In this document: positions 45,541-54,899 of the stretch, piece after piece
Numbering within the stretch: the stretch's first letter is position 1
Layout of the letters: every line of letters begins with the position of its first letter
Assembly (NCBI RefSeq): GCF_026343115.1
Contig: NZ_JAPEMC010000007.1
Span: 22,604-86,603, forward strand
Direction: 5' to 3'
From: Streptomyces sp. NBC_00102
Lineage (GTDB): Bacteria > Actinomycetota > Actinomycetes > Streptomycetales > Streptomycetaceae
DNA: 64,000 bases
Program-made: the position numbers and the translations under genes
Notes under the pieces: model-generated
The model's database searches: none
Told to the model about the DNA's origin: nothing
The model's input: only the letters and a program-made list of their open reading frames with translations

Positions 45541-47522
45541 GCGGGCCGGCCGACGCGTCGAAGGACGGCGTTCCCGCGCCGCGTGCCACCCCCGCGCCTG
45601 CGGACCGGACGACCCGCACCAGCCCCGTTGCCGGCACGGATGCGGCCGAGCAGCCGCAGATGCGGTACGTCGACCTCACCGGCAGCCGGGAAGCCGCCGG
45701 GCGCTCCATCCGGATGCGCGACATGGCCCGGCGGCTGCCCCAACTGGTGCGCCGCTCACTGGCGCTCGCCTGGCGGGTGGACCGGCGGGCGACCACCGGC
45801 CTGCTGCTCTGCCAGGCAGCCGCCGGAGTGTTGCAGGCCCTCGGCCTGATCGCCATCAGCGGCACCCTCACCGCGCTGCTCACCAGCGGCGACGTCTACG
45901 ACCGGCTCCTCGAAGCGTGGCCGTCCGTCCTCCTGCTGGCCGGCACCGCCGGGGCGCGCGCCCTGCTGGGGATCACCGTCGCCTGGCTGTCCTCACGTCT
46001 CGGCCCGCTCATGTCGCGCGAGGCCGAGCAGATGCTGCTCACCGGCTGCTCGGAGGTGGAACTCCGCGCCTACGACGACCCCGACTTCAACCGCGACCGC
46101 GAGGCCGCGGACCGGGGAGCACAGGTCACCGGCGACCTGATCGACGAGGGCCAGGACCTCATCGCCTCGGCCGCCAGCTTCCTCGCCGGGGCGATCGTCC
46201 TGGCCGGTGTGCACTGGATGCTCCTGCCGCTCCTCGTCGCGGCCAGCCTCCCGCAGGCCCTGGCACAGGTCAGCGCGGCCCGTGTGCGGTACCTCGCCAA
46301 CCTCCGCAGCAACGGCGACCAGCGGATGCTGTCGGTGCTGCGCTGGCACATCTACACCAAGGACGCGGCCGATCAGATCCGGGCCGGCACCATGGGCGGC
46401 TTCCTGTCCGGCCGATACCGGCAGACGGTCGCCCGGATCAACCGGGAGGACCGGGCGGCGGCGGACCAGGGCGCCCGCATGTCCCTGGTCGGCGCGTTGT
46501 GCGGTGGCCTCGGTTCGGCGGTCGTGTGGGCCGCGGTCGCCTGGCTGCTGACCACGGGCCGTATCACCGTCGGGCACGCCGGGACGGCCGTCTTCGCCCT
46601 GCAGACGGTGGGCCAGTCGGTCCGCGGGCTGGTGGCCGTCGGCGCGCGTGCCATCCGGACCGGCCTGTACATGGACGACTGGAGCGGCTTCCTGGACAAG
46701 GCCGGCGGATACCGCATGCGCCGGGGCTCCCACCGCCCGGAGCCGCCGAAGACCATCGAGATCGCGTCGGTCACCCACCGCTACGCGGGCAAGGACCGGG
46801 ACGCGCTCTCCGACATCTCCCTCACGCTGCGGCGGGGCGAGGTCACGGCCCTGGTCGGGTTCAACGGATCGGGCAAATCGACGCTGTCGAAGCTGGTCAG
46901 CGGGTTGTACCTGCCGACCGACGGTCAGGTGCTGTGGGACGGTACGCCCACCGACGACGCCGACCCGCAGGCCCTCTGGCGACAGGTCGCCCTGGTCCCG
47001 CAGGACTACGCGCACTGGCCGCTGACCGTGCGCGAGAACGTGAACCAGGGACAGCCCACCGCGCGGGGCGACGCGGCGGTGCGCGAGGCGTGCGAGGCCG
47101 CCGGAGCCGACGAGGTGATCGGCCGGCTCGGCTCCGGCCTGGACACCCTCCTCGCCCGGGAGTGGCTCAACGGGGAGGAACTGAGCGGCGGCCAGTGGCA
47201 GCGCATCGCCCTCGCCCGCGCCTTCTTCCGGGAGGCCGGACTGCTGGTGCTCGACGAGCCGACCGCGAACCTCGACCCCCGCGCCGAGTACCGGATCTTC
47301 CAGCGACTGCGGGACCTGGCCCGGGACCGGGTGGTTCTGCTGGTCACCCACCGCATCACCAATGTGGCGGTGGCCGACCGGATCGTGGTGCTCGACGAGG
47401 GCCGGATCGTCCAGGAGGGCACCTACTCCGAACTCGCCGGACAACCCGGCCTGTTCCAGCAGCTGCTCTCCTACCAGGTCACCTCCGAGGCGGACGGCCG
47501 GAAGGACGGGACTCCGGTGTGA
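45537..47522 (+). CDS. ABC exporter half-transporter (ATP-binding/permease fusion)
   Basis: 661 aa: a ~90-residue polar N-terminal extension, then a type I transmembrane domain of six helices (~95-370). The ATPase domain has Walker A GFNGSGKST, signature ELSGGQWQRIA, Walker B LLVLDEPT and switch His in VTHR. The closest look is to small-peptide or drug exporters. It follows the 55-codon ORF by overlap and is separated from a second half-transporter by an MFS fragment; the two may pair. Confidence 0.87.
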   Translation: MSGPADASKDGVPAPRATPAPADRTTRTSPVAGTDAAEQPQMRYVDLTGSREAAGRSIRMRDMARRLPQLVRRSLALAWRVDRRATTGLLLCQAAAGVLQALGLIAISGTLTALLTSGDVYDRLLEAWPSVLLLAGTAGARALLGITVAWLSSRLGPLMSREAEQMLLTGCSEVELRAYDDPDFNRDREAADRGAQVTGDLIDEGQDLIASAASFLAGAIVLAGVHWMLLPLLVAASLPQALAQVSAARVRYLANLRSNGDQRMLSVLRWHIYTKDAADQIRAGTMGGFLSGRYRQTVARINREDRAAADQGARMSLVGALCGGLGSAVVWAAVAWLLTTGRITVGHAGTAVFALQTVGQSVRGLVAVGARAIRTGLYMDDWSGFLDKAGGYRMRRGSHRPEPPKTIEIASVTHRYAGKDRDALSDISLTLRRGEVTALVGFNGSGKSTLSKLVSGLYLPTDGQVLWDGTPTDDADPQALWRQVALVPQDYAHWPLTVRENVNQGQPTARGDAAVREACEAAGADEVIGRLGSGLDTLLAREWLNGEELSGGQWQRIALARAFFREAGLLVLDEPTANLDPRAEYRIFQRLRDLARDRVVLLVTHRITNVAVADRIVVLDEGRIVQEGTYSELAGQPGLFQQLLSYQVTSEADGRKDGTPV

Positions 47523-47640
47523 CCCGCGAGGGCTGGGCCGTGCCGCACTCAGCAGAGCCCGGTTCAGCCCGTGCCTCCCCGCGCCTCCCCGGGTCCGCCC
47601 GGGTCCGCCCAGGTCCGCCCGGCGCGGGCCAGGCACGTGC

Positions 47641-47943
47641 CTTCTTGTAGGGCGGGACCAGGGCAGCGGCAGCCGTCAAAGCGACGGCAAGGAACCCTGC
47701 GTTCGCGAGCGCGGCAACGGCCCGGGTGGCGAACATGACCGGGAAGCTCCCGGAGATGGCCCCCGCAGCGTGAGCTGCCGCACAGGCAAGGATGAATCCG
47801 AGAAGGCTGGAGCGCGTGGGCCAGTTGCGGGCAAGCGCGGCCACAAGGGGAGCGCCGACGACCATGCCGATCGCGAAGGCCGAGGTGAGCCCCCGCCCCG
47901 CCACTCGTTCGAGTGACGGGGCGGTGTCCTGCGCCGGGACCAC
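47641..47943 (-). pseudogene. MFS transporter fragment
   Basis: The minus strand reads LTSAFAIGMVVGAPLVAALA, SSLLGFILACAAAHAAGAIS and FATRAVAALANAGFLAVALT, then LVPPYKKARA. These are transmembrane helices 2-4 of a drug-efflux MFS protein (CmlR/AraJ type). The first helix and everything after helix 4 are gone; the frame runs on into repeat-like GC-rich sequence. A deletion remnant, opposite in strand to its neighbours. Confidence 0.7.
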
Positions 47944-48297
47944 GATCCGCTGCCACCGTCACCCCGGCCGAGCGTCCACCGACCGCATTCAGCCACAATC
48001 GGCCTCCGCCGAAACGGAGTCGGCCCCGCCGGTCGGTGACCCCGGTATCGGCCGGGACACCGGGCGCCCCTCGGCGACCGAAGGGGCTCCCACCCTGGGC
48101 CGCGTCCCGTACGGAGGCCGCACTCGCCCCCGCGCACGGGCGGCACACCTGGCAGGGAAAGCCGCCATGGAGGTCGCTCGGCGTCACTCCACGGAGCCGT
48201 TCCAGGCGACAGAACTGGACAAAAACCCTTGGACCCGGCAGTGACGGCTGCGCAAGACTCCGCTCTGCTCATTCACCACACGACGAAACGGGTCGCG
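47944..48297. other. Intergenic region, no gene seen
   Basis: About 350 bases lie between the MFS remnant and the second ABC gene. There are no credible ORFs. It should contain the promoter of the second ABC gene. Confidence 0.4.
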
Positions 48298-50169
48298 ATG
48301 GGATCAAAAGAACAAGGCGAAGGCCTACCGAGCAAAGGCTCGGTGCTCCTCGCCCTCCGCTACTACATCCGGGAACTCTCCCGCCTCCGATGGCTGGCAG
48401 CACCGACCCTACTGCTGCCGGCCCTGGGCAATATCGGCCTCTACTACATCGCTCCGCTGATCGTCGCCAAGCTCGTGGGTCACGTGGCCGGGAAGGGCGG
48501 CGAAGGAGTCGGCGCCGGCCCGATGCTGCCGTACGTCCTCGGATTCGCCGGGGTCCTGCTGTTCTCGGAGACGCTGTGGCGGATCGGGCTGCACTGCCTG
48601 AACCGTGTCGAAGCCCGGGGCATCGCACGCCTCTACGTCACCGGTATGGATGAAATCTTCGTCAAGGACTCCGCGTTCTTCCACGACAACTTCGCCGGAT
48701 CGCTGACGAAGCGCGTGCTGAGTTTCGCCTCCCGCTTCGAGGAGTTCGTCGACACGCTGACGTTCTCCATCATGGGCAACCTCGTGCCGCTGACCTTCGC
48801 CTCGGTGGTGCTGTGGAGCTACGACCCGATGCTGGTGGTCGGTCTGCTGACGCTCATCGCGCTCACCGCGCTGATCGTCATGCCACTGATCCGGCGCCGT
48901 CAGGCGATCGTCGCCAAGCGCGAGCAGGCGGTCGCCCGGGTGTCGGGCCACGTCGCCGACAGCCTGACGAACATGGAGACGGTCCAGGCCTTCGCCGCCG
49001 AGGACCGCGAGGCCGCCGAACACCGTTACCGGGTCGCGGAGTTGTCCCGGCTCATGGTGCGTTCGTGGGACTACGGGAACCTGCGTATCGACACCCTGGT
49101 GGCGCCGCTCTCCGTGCTGACCAACGTGATCGGCCTGGTGCTCGCCATCACGCTCGCGGACGGGAACCTCGGGGTGGAGGCGATCATCGTCGCCTTCACC
49201 TACTACGCCAACGCCACCCGGATCATGTTCGAGTTCAATCAGATCTACCGCCGTCTGGAGAGCTCGATGACGGAGGCAGCGCAGTTCACCGAACTGCTGC
49301 TGGAGCCACCGACCGTCCTCGACCCGCCGGATCCCGAACCGCTGCTGCCCCGGGGGGCGGACGTCCGCTTCGAGAAGGTGACCTTCGCCCACGGGGGCGG
49401 GAAACCGCTCTTCGAAGGGCTCGAACTGGACGTCTCGGGAGGGACGAAGATCGGTCTCGTCGGCCGGTCCGGCGGCGGCAAGACCACGCTCACCCGGCTC
49501 CTGCTGCGGATGGCGGACATCGACGGGGGCCGCATCCTGATCGGCGGTCAGGACATCAGCAAGCTGCGCCGGGCCGACCTGCGCAGCCGGATCGCGTACG
49601 TCCCGCAGGACCCGGCCATGTTCCACCGCACGCTGCGGGAGAACATCGCCTTCGCCCGGCCCGGCGCCACCGACGCCGAGATCCGCAGGGCGGCCGAGGC
49701 GGCCCACGTCACGGAGTTCGCCGACGCGCTCCCGGACGGCTTCGAGACGATGGTGGGAGAGCGCGGGGTGAAGCTCTCGGGCGGCCAGCGCCAGCGGGTC
49801 GCCCTCGCCCGGGCGATCCTCCGGGACGCCCCGATCCTGCTGCTCGACGAGGCGACCAGTGCCCTGGACTCCGAGAGCGAGATCCTGGTCCAGGACGCCC
49901 TGTGGCGGCTCATGGACGGCCGGACCGCCCTCGTGGTGGCGCACCGGCTGAGCACCGTCGCCACCATGGACCGGCTCGTGGTCCTCGACCGGGGCCGGAT
50001 CGTCGAACAGGGCTCGCACCAGCAGTTGCTCACCGCCGGCGGTGCGTACGCCAAGCTGTGGCAGCACCAGTCGGGCGGATTCCTCGACGAGACGGACACC
50101 GCGGGACCCGTCGTCGACGCTGCCGGGGAATCCCTGGCCGGAGCCGTCGTGGAGGCCGAGCTGCGCTGA
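48298..50169 (+). CDS. ABC exporter half-transporter (ATP-binding/permease fusion)
   Basis: 623 aa. The six-helix domain is at ~20-320 (LLPALGNIGLYYIAPLIVAK, TFSIMGNLVPLTFASVVL). The ATPase has Walker A GRSGGGKTT, Q-loop YVPQDPAMF, signature KLSGGQRQRVALA, Walker B ILLLDEAT and switch His in VAHR. It resembles multidrug/lipid-type exporters. The ATG at 48298 is the simplest start; a GTG at 48241 would add 19 residues. Likely partner of the upstream half-transporter, though the two are not overlapping. Confidence 0.85.
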   Translation: MGSKEQGEGLPSKGSVLLALRYYIRELSRLRWLAAPTLLLPALGNIGLYYIAPLIVAKLVGHVAGKGGEGVGAGPMLPYVLGFAGVLLFSETLWRIGLHCLNRVEARGIARLYVTGMDEIFVKDSAFFHDNFAGSLTKRVLSFASRFEEFVDTLTFSIMGNLVPLTFASVVLWSYDPMLVVGLLTLIALTALIVMPLIRRRQAIVAKREQAVARVSGHVADSLTNMETVQAFAAEDREAAEHRYRVAELSRLMVRSWDYGNLRIDTLVAPLSVLTNVIGLVLAITLADGNLGVEAIIVAFTYYANATRIMFEFNQIYRRLESSMTEAAQFTELLLEPPTVLDPPDPEPLLPRGADVRFEKVTFAHGGGKPLFEGLELDVSGGTKIGLVGRSGGGKTTLTRLLLRMADIDGGRILIGGQDISKLRRADLRSRIAYVPQDPAMFHRTLRENIAFARPGATDAEIRRAAEAAHVTEFADALPDGFETMVGERGVKLSGGQRQRVALARAILRDAPILLLDEATSALDSESEILVQDALWRLMDGRTALVVAHRLSTVATMDRLVVLDRGRIVEQGSHQQLLTAGGAYAKLWQHQSGGFLDETDTAGPVVDAAGESLAGAVVEAELR

Positions 50170-50318
50170 ACCCGAGGGGCGGCGCCGCCGCCGGCACCCG
50201 TCTCCCTCCCGGGGCGTGGGGAGAACGGGGCGGCGGCCGGGCGTCCGCCCGGCTGATCGCCACTGCCGCCTGCGTGTACAGCGGGAATCGTGGACGGTGG
50301 CCGTTCTACCGTTCACCG

Positions 50319-50957
50319 ATGCGATATGTCCCCTGGTGGGTTCTCTTCTCCTCGGTGTGCGCTCCGATCCTGCTCGTCGGAGGCTGGTCGGTCTCGGCGG
50401 AACTCGAAGGGCCCCGCTACGACCCCGCCTCGACCACCATCAGCATCCTCGCCGCGGACGGCACGCGCGGTTACTGGGTGATGACGTCGGCGCTGGTCGC
50501 GCTGGGTGTCTGTCATGTGCTCACCGCCTGCGGGCTGCGTCCCGCCGCACCGTTCGGCAGGGTGGCGCTGGCGGGTGGCGGGCTCGCCGCGATGCTGCTG
50601 GCGCTGTTCCCGGCACCGGTCAGCGGCGGTTCGTTCGCGCACGGGGTGGTGGTGACGGTGGGTTTCTCGCTGCTGGCGCTGTGGCCGGTGCTGGCCGCGC
50701 GCCGGAGCGCGCAGGGGCCGCCGGGGCGGCTCGTCCCCCTCTCCGGCGGGTCCGTGCCGTGGGGCCTGCGGCCGGGCCCCTCGGTCGGTGCGACCACGTT
50801 GATGTGGCTGGGCGGGGGGTGGTTCCTGCTCGCCCTCTTCGTGCTGGACATCGCCGGAGCGGCCGAGCGCGTCATCACGTTCGCCCAGTCGTTCTGGCCC
50901 CTGGTGGTGGTCCTCTCCTGTGCCCGGCGGATCAGCGGCCAGGGGACCGGCCGCTGA
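50319..50957 (+). CDS. DUF998-type integral membrane protein
   Basis: 212 aa, six hydrophobic segments (e.g. VLFSSVCAPILLVGGWSVSA, LAGGGLAAMLLALFPAP, FLLALFVLDIAGAAE). The Ser/Thr/Asp-rich DPASTTISILAADGT loop after helix 1 is typical of DUF998. Function unknown; no signal for catalysis. ATG 50319. It stands after the ABC gene but 150 bp away, so may be separately transcribed. Confidence 0.82.
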   Translation: MRYVPWWVLFSSVCAPILLVGGWSVSAELEGPRYDPASTTISILAADGTRGYWVMTSALVALGVCHVLTACGLRPAAPFGRVALAGGGLAAMLLALFPAPVSGGSFAHGVVVTVGFSLLALWPVLAARRSAQGPPGRLVPLSGGSVPWGLRPGPSVGATTLMWLGGGWFLLALFVLDIAGAAERVITFAQSFWPLVVVLSCARRISGQGTGR

Positions 50958-51039
50958 CCGGGTCGGTCTTTCCGGCCGGCCGTTCCCCTCGTGCTGGACG
51001 AGCAACGGCGCGCGAGCCCCGCGAAACCCCGTGACGGGA

Positions 51040-52077
51040 TCAGCGCGGGACGAGAGTGGACTGGCGCACGACCAGTTCCGGCCGGAGGACGACGTGCTCG
51101 TGCCGGTGGGCGAACGCCTCCTCGGCCGACTCCCGCAGCAGCAGTTCGGTGGCCCGTGCCCCCATGGTGAGGGCGGGCTGGCGTACCGAGGTGAGGGGGA
51201 CGGTCGCCGCGGCGGCGAACTCGATGTCGTCGTACCCGACGATCGCCAGGTCCTCGGGGACCCGGACCCCGGCCGCGTACAGGGACTGCAACACCCCCAG
51301 TGCCAGGAGGTCGTTGGCGCAGAAGACGCCGGTGGGGCGCGGGGCCAGGCCCAGTAGTCTGGCTCCGGCGTCCCGTCCGGCGGCGACGTCGAGACGCGCG
51401 GCGGGGACCTCCCGCAGGGCTTCGGGCGGCAGCCCGGCCTCGGCGAGCGCGGTGAGGGCGCCGGTCCGCCGGTCCCGCACCTGGTTGAGGTGGTCCGGTC
51501 CGCTGACGTAGGCGAGGGAACGGTGGCCCGCTGCCGTCAGGTGACGGATCGCCAGGGCGCCGCCCGCGACGTCGTCGACGGAGACGGAGCAGCCGTCGTC
51601 GCCCCCGGCGACCCGGTCCACGAGCACGAAGGGGATGCCGTGGCGGCGGAATTCGCGAAGGTTGCTCCCCTCGGAGTCGGCCGGGGTCACCAGCACTCCG
51701 CGGACGCGCTGTTCGGCGAAGAGTCCGAGGTACTCCGCCTCGTCCTGCGGGTTCTGGTCGCTGTTGCAGACCATGACCCCCAGGCCGGCGTTCCGGGCGG
51801 CGCGTTCGGCTCCCCGGGCGATGTCGACGAAGAACGGGTTGCCCATGTCGAGGACGAGCAGCGCCATGATGCGGCTGCGTCCGGCCCGGAGCTGACGGGC
51901 GTGTTCGCTGCGTACGTATCCCAGGGCCGCGATGACCCCCTTCACGTGCCGCCGGGTCTCTTCCGACACGCGTTCGGGCTGGTTGATCACGTTGGAGACG
52001 GTGCCCACGGAGACCCCCGCCTCGCGTGCCACGTCCTTGATGCTCACCGCCCGTGCGGCTGCCGCCACCGGTCCCAT
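51040..52077 (-). CDS. LacI-family repressor of the rhamnose genes
   Basis: 345 aa. The helix-turn-helix and hinge are at the N-terminus (VSIKDVAREAGVSVGTVSNV, RSEHARQLRAGRS). The periplasmic-binding-like core has VLDMGNPFFVDIARGAE, VTPADSEGSN, HLNQVRDRRTGAL, FCANDLLALGVLQ and VGYDDIEFAAAATVPLTSV. It is immediately downstream, on the same strand, of the mutarotase, and the rha promoter region contains LacI-type palindromes. Most likely it represses the whole divergent rha locus until rhamnose or a metabolite binds. Confidence 0.88.
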   Translation of the reverse strand: MGPVAAAARAVSIKDVAREAGVSVGTVSNVINQPERVSEETRRHVKGVIAALGYVRSEHARQLRAGRSRIMALLVLDMGNPFFVDIARGAERAARNAGLGVMVCNSDQNPQDEAEYLGLFAEQRVRGVLVTPADSEGSNLREFRRHGIPFVLVDRVAGGDDGCSVSVDDVAGGALAIRHLTAAGHRSLAYVSGPDHLNQVRDRRTGALTALAEAGLPPEALREVPAARLDVAAGRDAGARLLGLAPRPTGVFCANDLLALGVLQSLYAAGVRVPEDLAIVGYDDIEFAAAATVPLTSVRQPALTMGARATELLLRESAEEAFAHRHEHVVLRPELVVRQSTLVPR

Positions 52078-52195
52078 CCGTTCTTTCGTGACGCGGTCTC
52101 CCCTGCGGGCTTCATACCGCCCGGAGGGCTTGCTCCCCCTGCCCGACCTGGCCCCTGCCCGACCTGGCCCCTGCCCGTGACGTCCGTCCCGGTCC

Positions 52196-52516
52196 TCAGA
52201 CGAGGTGGAAGACCTCCGTGAGCGGTCGCATGGCCGCGTCGGGGGCCTGTCCGTCGAGCGCCTCGAAGAAGTCGGCCATCTGAGCCTGCCAGCGGGCGTT
52301 GACCTCGGTGGCGTCCATGGCGGCGCGGGCCCTCTCGAAGTCGGGGGTCTCCAGATAGCCGACCAGCAGCCCGTCCTCGCGGAGGAAGAGCGAGTAGTTG
52401 TGCCAGCCCGCCTCGGTGAGGGCGGCCCGCATCTCGGCCCAGACCGGCTGGTGACGTTCGCGGTACTCCTCGATGCGCTCGGCCCGGACCTTCAGCAGGA
52501 AGCAGACGCGCTGCAC
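52196..52516 (-). CDS. rhaM: L-rhamnose mutarotase
   Basis: 106 aa, full length for the family. The ferredoxin-like barrel has KVRAERIEEYRERHQPVW with the catalytic His, then GWHNYSLFLREDGLLVGYLE and MDATEVNARWQAQMADFFE. It interconverts alpha and beta anomers so the isomerase gets its substrate. GTG start with AAGGTG five bases upstream. Last-but-one gene of the minus-strand rha operon. Confidence 0.92.
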   Translation of the reverse strand: MQRVCFLLKVRAERIEEYRERHQPVWAEMRAALTEAGWHNYSLFLREDGLLVGYLETPDFERARAAMDATEVNARWQAQMADFFEALDGQAPDAAMRPLTEVFHLV

Positions 52517-52538
52517 GGTGACACCTTTCTCGGACGGG

Positions 52539-52569
52539 GTGGGGCCGCCACCGGCGGTCGCGGCCCCAC
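52539..52569. terminator. Hairpin between rhaS and rhaM
   Basis: GTGGGGCCGC pairs with GCGGCCCCAC across an 11-base loop. Being inside an operon after the binding-protein gene, it may protect rhaS mRNA or partly terminate, as is common after binding-protein genes. Confidence 0.5.
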
Positions 52570-52582
52570 GGCTTCGGCGGGA

Positions 52583-53668
52583 TCAGAACTGGAACTGGTC
52601 GATGTTGTCCTGGGTGAAGACGGTCGGCTTGCCGAGCAGGACGACGCCGTCCTTCCCGATCGTGAACGACCCGAGGTCGCCGGCCTCGAAGGTCTCGCCC
52701 TCGGCGCCGGTGATCCGGCCCGACTGCAGGGCGACGGCCGTGTGGGCGGCGAGCGCGCCGAGCTTGGCCGGGTCCCACAGCTCGAAGCCCTCGACGGTGC
52801 CGTTCTTGACGTAGGCGCGCATGTCGTTGGGGGTGCCGAGGCCGGTCAGCTTGACCTTGCCCTTGTACTTGGAGCCGGCGAGGTACTGGGCGGCGGCCTT
52901 GATGCCGACGGTGGTGGGCGAGACGATGCCCTTCAGGTTCGGGTGCTCCTGGAGGAGGCCCTGGGTCTGCTGGAAGGACTTCTGGGCGTCGTCGTCGCCG
53001 TACGCGGTCTTGACGAGCTTGATGTCCTTGTACTCCGGCTTCTTCAGCTCGTCCTTCATGAAGTCGATCCAGGTGTTCTGGTTGGTGGCCGTCTGGGCCG
53101 CCGAGAGGATCGCGATCTCGCCCTTGCCGCCGATCTGCTTGGCCAGCAGCTGGATCTGGGTGCGGCCGAGGTCCTCGGCACTGGCCTGCGAGACGAAGAC
53201 CTGGCGGCAGTCGGCCTGGGTGTCGGAGTCGTAGGTGACGACGCTGACGCCGTTCTTCATGGCCTGCTTGAGGGCGGTGCACAGGGCCCCCGGGTCCTGT
53301 GCGGACACGGCGATGGCGTTGACCTGCTGCTGGGTGAGGGTGTTGACGTAGCTCACCTGGCCCGAGGTGTCGGTGCCGCTGCTGGTGCCGACCTCCTTGT
53401 AGGTGGAGCCGAGCTCGTCCAGGGCCTTCTTGCCGCCGTTGTCGGAGGTGGTGAAGTAGGGGTTGTTGACCTGCTTGGGCAGGAAGGCGACCGTGAGGCC
53501 CTTCTTGATGGCGCTGTTCGGATCTGCCTTGCCGGTGGCGGCGGCCGGGCCGGCGTCCTTGCTCGCGGAGTCCTTGGTGGTGCCCGAGCAGGCGGTGGCG
53601 CCGAGTGCGAGGGCGGCGACGGTGGCGAGGGCGGCGGTCAGCCGGACGCTTCTGGAGGTGCCGTACAT
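52583..53668 (-). CDS. rhaS: Rhamnose ABC transporter substrate-binding lipoprotein
   Basis: 361 aa with a lipoprotein signal (ALATVAALALGATACSG; Cys ~27) and a type I periplasmic-binding fold: VAFLPKQVNNPYFTTSDNGG, VNAIAVSAQDPGALCTALKQ, VVTYDSDTQADCR and GIVSPTTVGIKAAAQYL. It captures L-rhamnose outside the membrane for the permease pair. ATG 53668 follows AAGGAA. Confidence 0.92.
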   Translation of the reverse strand: MYGTSRSVRLTAALATVAALALGATACSGTTKDSASKDAGPAAATGKADPNSAIKKGLTVAFLPKQVNNPYFTTSDNGGKKALDELGSTYKEVGTSSGTDTSGQVSYVNTLTQQQVNAIAVSAQDPGALCTALKQAMKNGVSVVTYDSDTQADCRQVFVSQASAEDLGRTQIQLLAKQIGGKGEIAILSAAQTATNQNTWIDFMKDELKKPEYKDIKLVKTAYGDDDAQKSFQQTQGLLQEHPNLKGIVSPTTVGIKAAAQYLAGSKYKGKVKLTGLGTPNDMRAYVKNGTVEGFELWDPAKLGALAAHTAVALQSGRITGAEGETFEAGDLGSFTIGKDGVVLLGKPTVFTQDNIDQFQF

Positions 53669-53831
53669 GGTGGATTCCTTTCGCTGCCGCGAGCGGCAGG
53701 GGGCTGACGGGCGGATGCCCGAACGGTGACGAAAGCCGACGAACACTGATGAAGAGGTGACTGCGCAGGGCTGAGCGCGCCCGAGGTGGTGCGGGCGTAC
53801 GGAGAGGTAGGGGAAGCTCGGGTGCCGGCGG

Positions 53832-54899
53832 TCAGGAGGTGCCGGGCGAGGGAACACCGTTCGTGGCGGCGGCTGTTCTCCTGCGGGCCCGCGCCTGGAC
53901 GACCTGGCGGCCCACCCGGGGGGCGAGTACGGAGATCACCAGCAGGACGCCGGTGACGACGATCTGGGACTGGGCGGAGACGTTGACCAGGCTCATGACG
54001 TTCTGCAGGGTGCCCAGCAGCAGCACACCGGCGATGGCGCCGCCGAGGGTGCCCTTGCCGCCGTCGAAGTCGATGCCGCCGAGCAGCACGGCCGCGATGA
54101 CGGAGAGTTCGAGCCCGGTGGCGTTGTCGTAGCGGGCGCTGGCGTAGTGCAGGGCCCAGAACACGCCGGTGAGCGAGGAGATCACACCGGTGGTCACGAA
54201 CATCGAGAGCTTGAGGCGCTTGACGCGGATTCCGGAGAACCGGGCCGCGTCCTCGGAGGCTCCGGTGGCGAAGAGCGAGCGGCCGACCGGGGTGGCGTGC
54301 AGGACGAGCACGGCGACGACGAGGAGGACGACGAAAGGGATGGCGGCGTACGGGATGAAGGTGTCGCCGATGCGGCCCGCGCCGAAGTCGAGGTACTGGG
54401 TGGGGAAGTCGGTGACCGAGTCGGAGCCGAGGACGATCTGCGCGATGCCCCGGTAGGCCGCCATGGTGCCGATGGTCACGGCGAGCGAGGGCAGTCCGAG
54501 CCGGGTGACGAGCACTCCGTTGACCAGGCCGCAGACCACGCCGAGCACCAGGCAGAGCGGGATGATCGTCTCGATGGCCATGCCGTTGTTCCAGAGCGCC
54601 CCCATCACGGCCCCCGAGAGGCCGGCGGTGGAGCCGACGGAGAGGTCGACCTCTCCGGACACCACCAGCATGGTCATGGGCAGGGCGATGAGTGCGATCG
54701 GCAGGGTGTTGCCGATGAGGAACGACAGGTTCAGCGCGTTGCCGAAGTTGTCGACGAAGGAGAACGAGCAGATCAGCAGGGTCACCAGCAGGACACCGAC
54801 AGCGGTGTCCCAGCGGACCGCTCCGCCGAGGCTCGCGAGCGTCGGGGGCCGGCCGGGGGCCGGGGGCCGGGCGGACGCGTTCTGGGTGGTGTCAGGCAT
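53832..54899 (-). CDS. rhaQ: Rhamnose ABC transporter permease
   Basis: 355 aa, eight to ten transmembrane helices. The ribose/xylose-type permease motif VSGEVDLSVGSTAGLSGAVM is in the first third, with VTRLGLPSLAVTIGTMAAYR and GGIDFDGGKGTLGGAIAGVL later. Start overlaps the stop of the next permease by 8 bases (ATGCCTGA), so they are co-translated. Forms the channel with RhaP. Confidence 0.9.
   Translation of the reverse strand: MPDTTQNASARPPAPGRPPTLASLGGAVRWDTAVGVLLVTLLICSFSFVDNFGNALNLSFLIGNTLPIALIALPMTMLVVSGEVDLSVGSTAGLSGAVMGALWNNGMAIETIIPLCLVLGVVCGLVNGVLVTRLGLPSLAVTIGTMAAYRGIAQIVLGSDSVTDFPTQYLDFGAGRIGDTFIPYAAIPFVVLLVVAVLVLHATPVGRSLFATGASEDAARFSGIRVKRLKLSMFVTTGVISSLTGVFWALHYASARYDNATGLELSVIAAVLLGGIDFDGGKGTLGGAIAGVLLLGTLQNVMSLVNVSAQSQIVVTGVLLVISVLAPRVGRQVVQARARRRTAAATNGVPSPGTS

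Noticed and set aside
41951..45883. A 1,310-codon minus-strand frame over the GH92 gene
   Set aside because: Antisense shadow of the clear GH92 gene; low-complexity Arg/Gly/Val composition.
45373..50169. A lanthipeptide or lasso-peptide cluster
   Set aside because: The small ORF has no cysteine, no leader/core signature and no maturation enzyme beside it.
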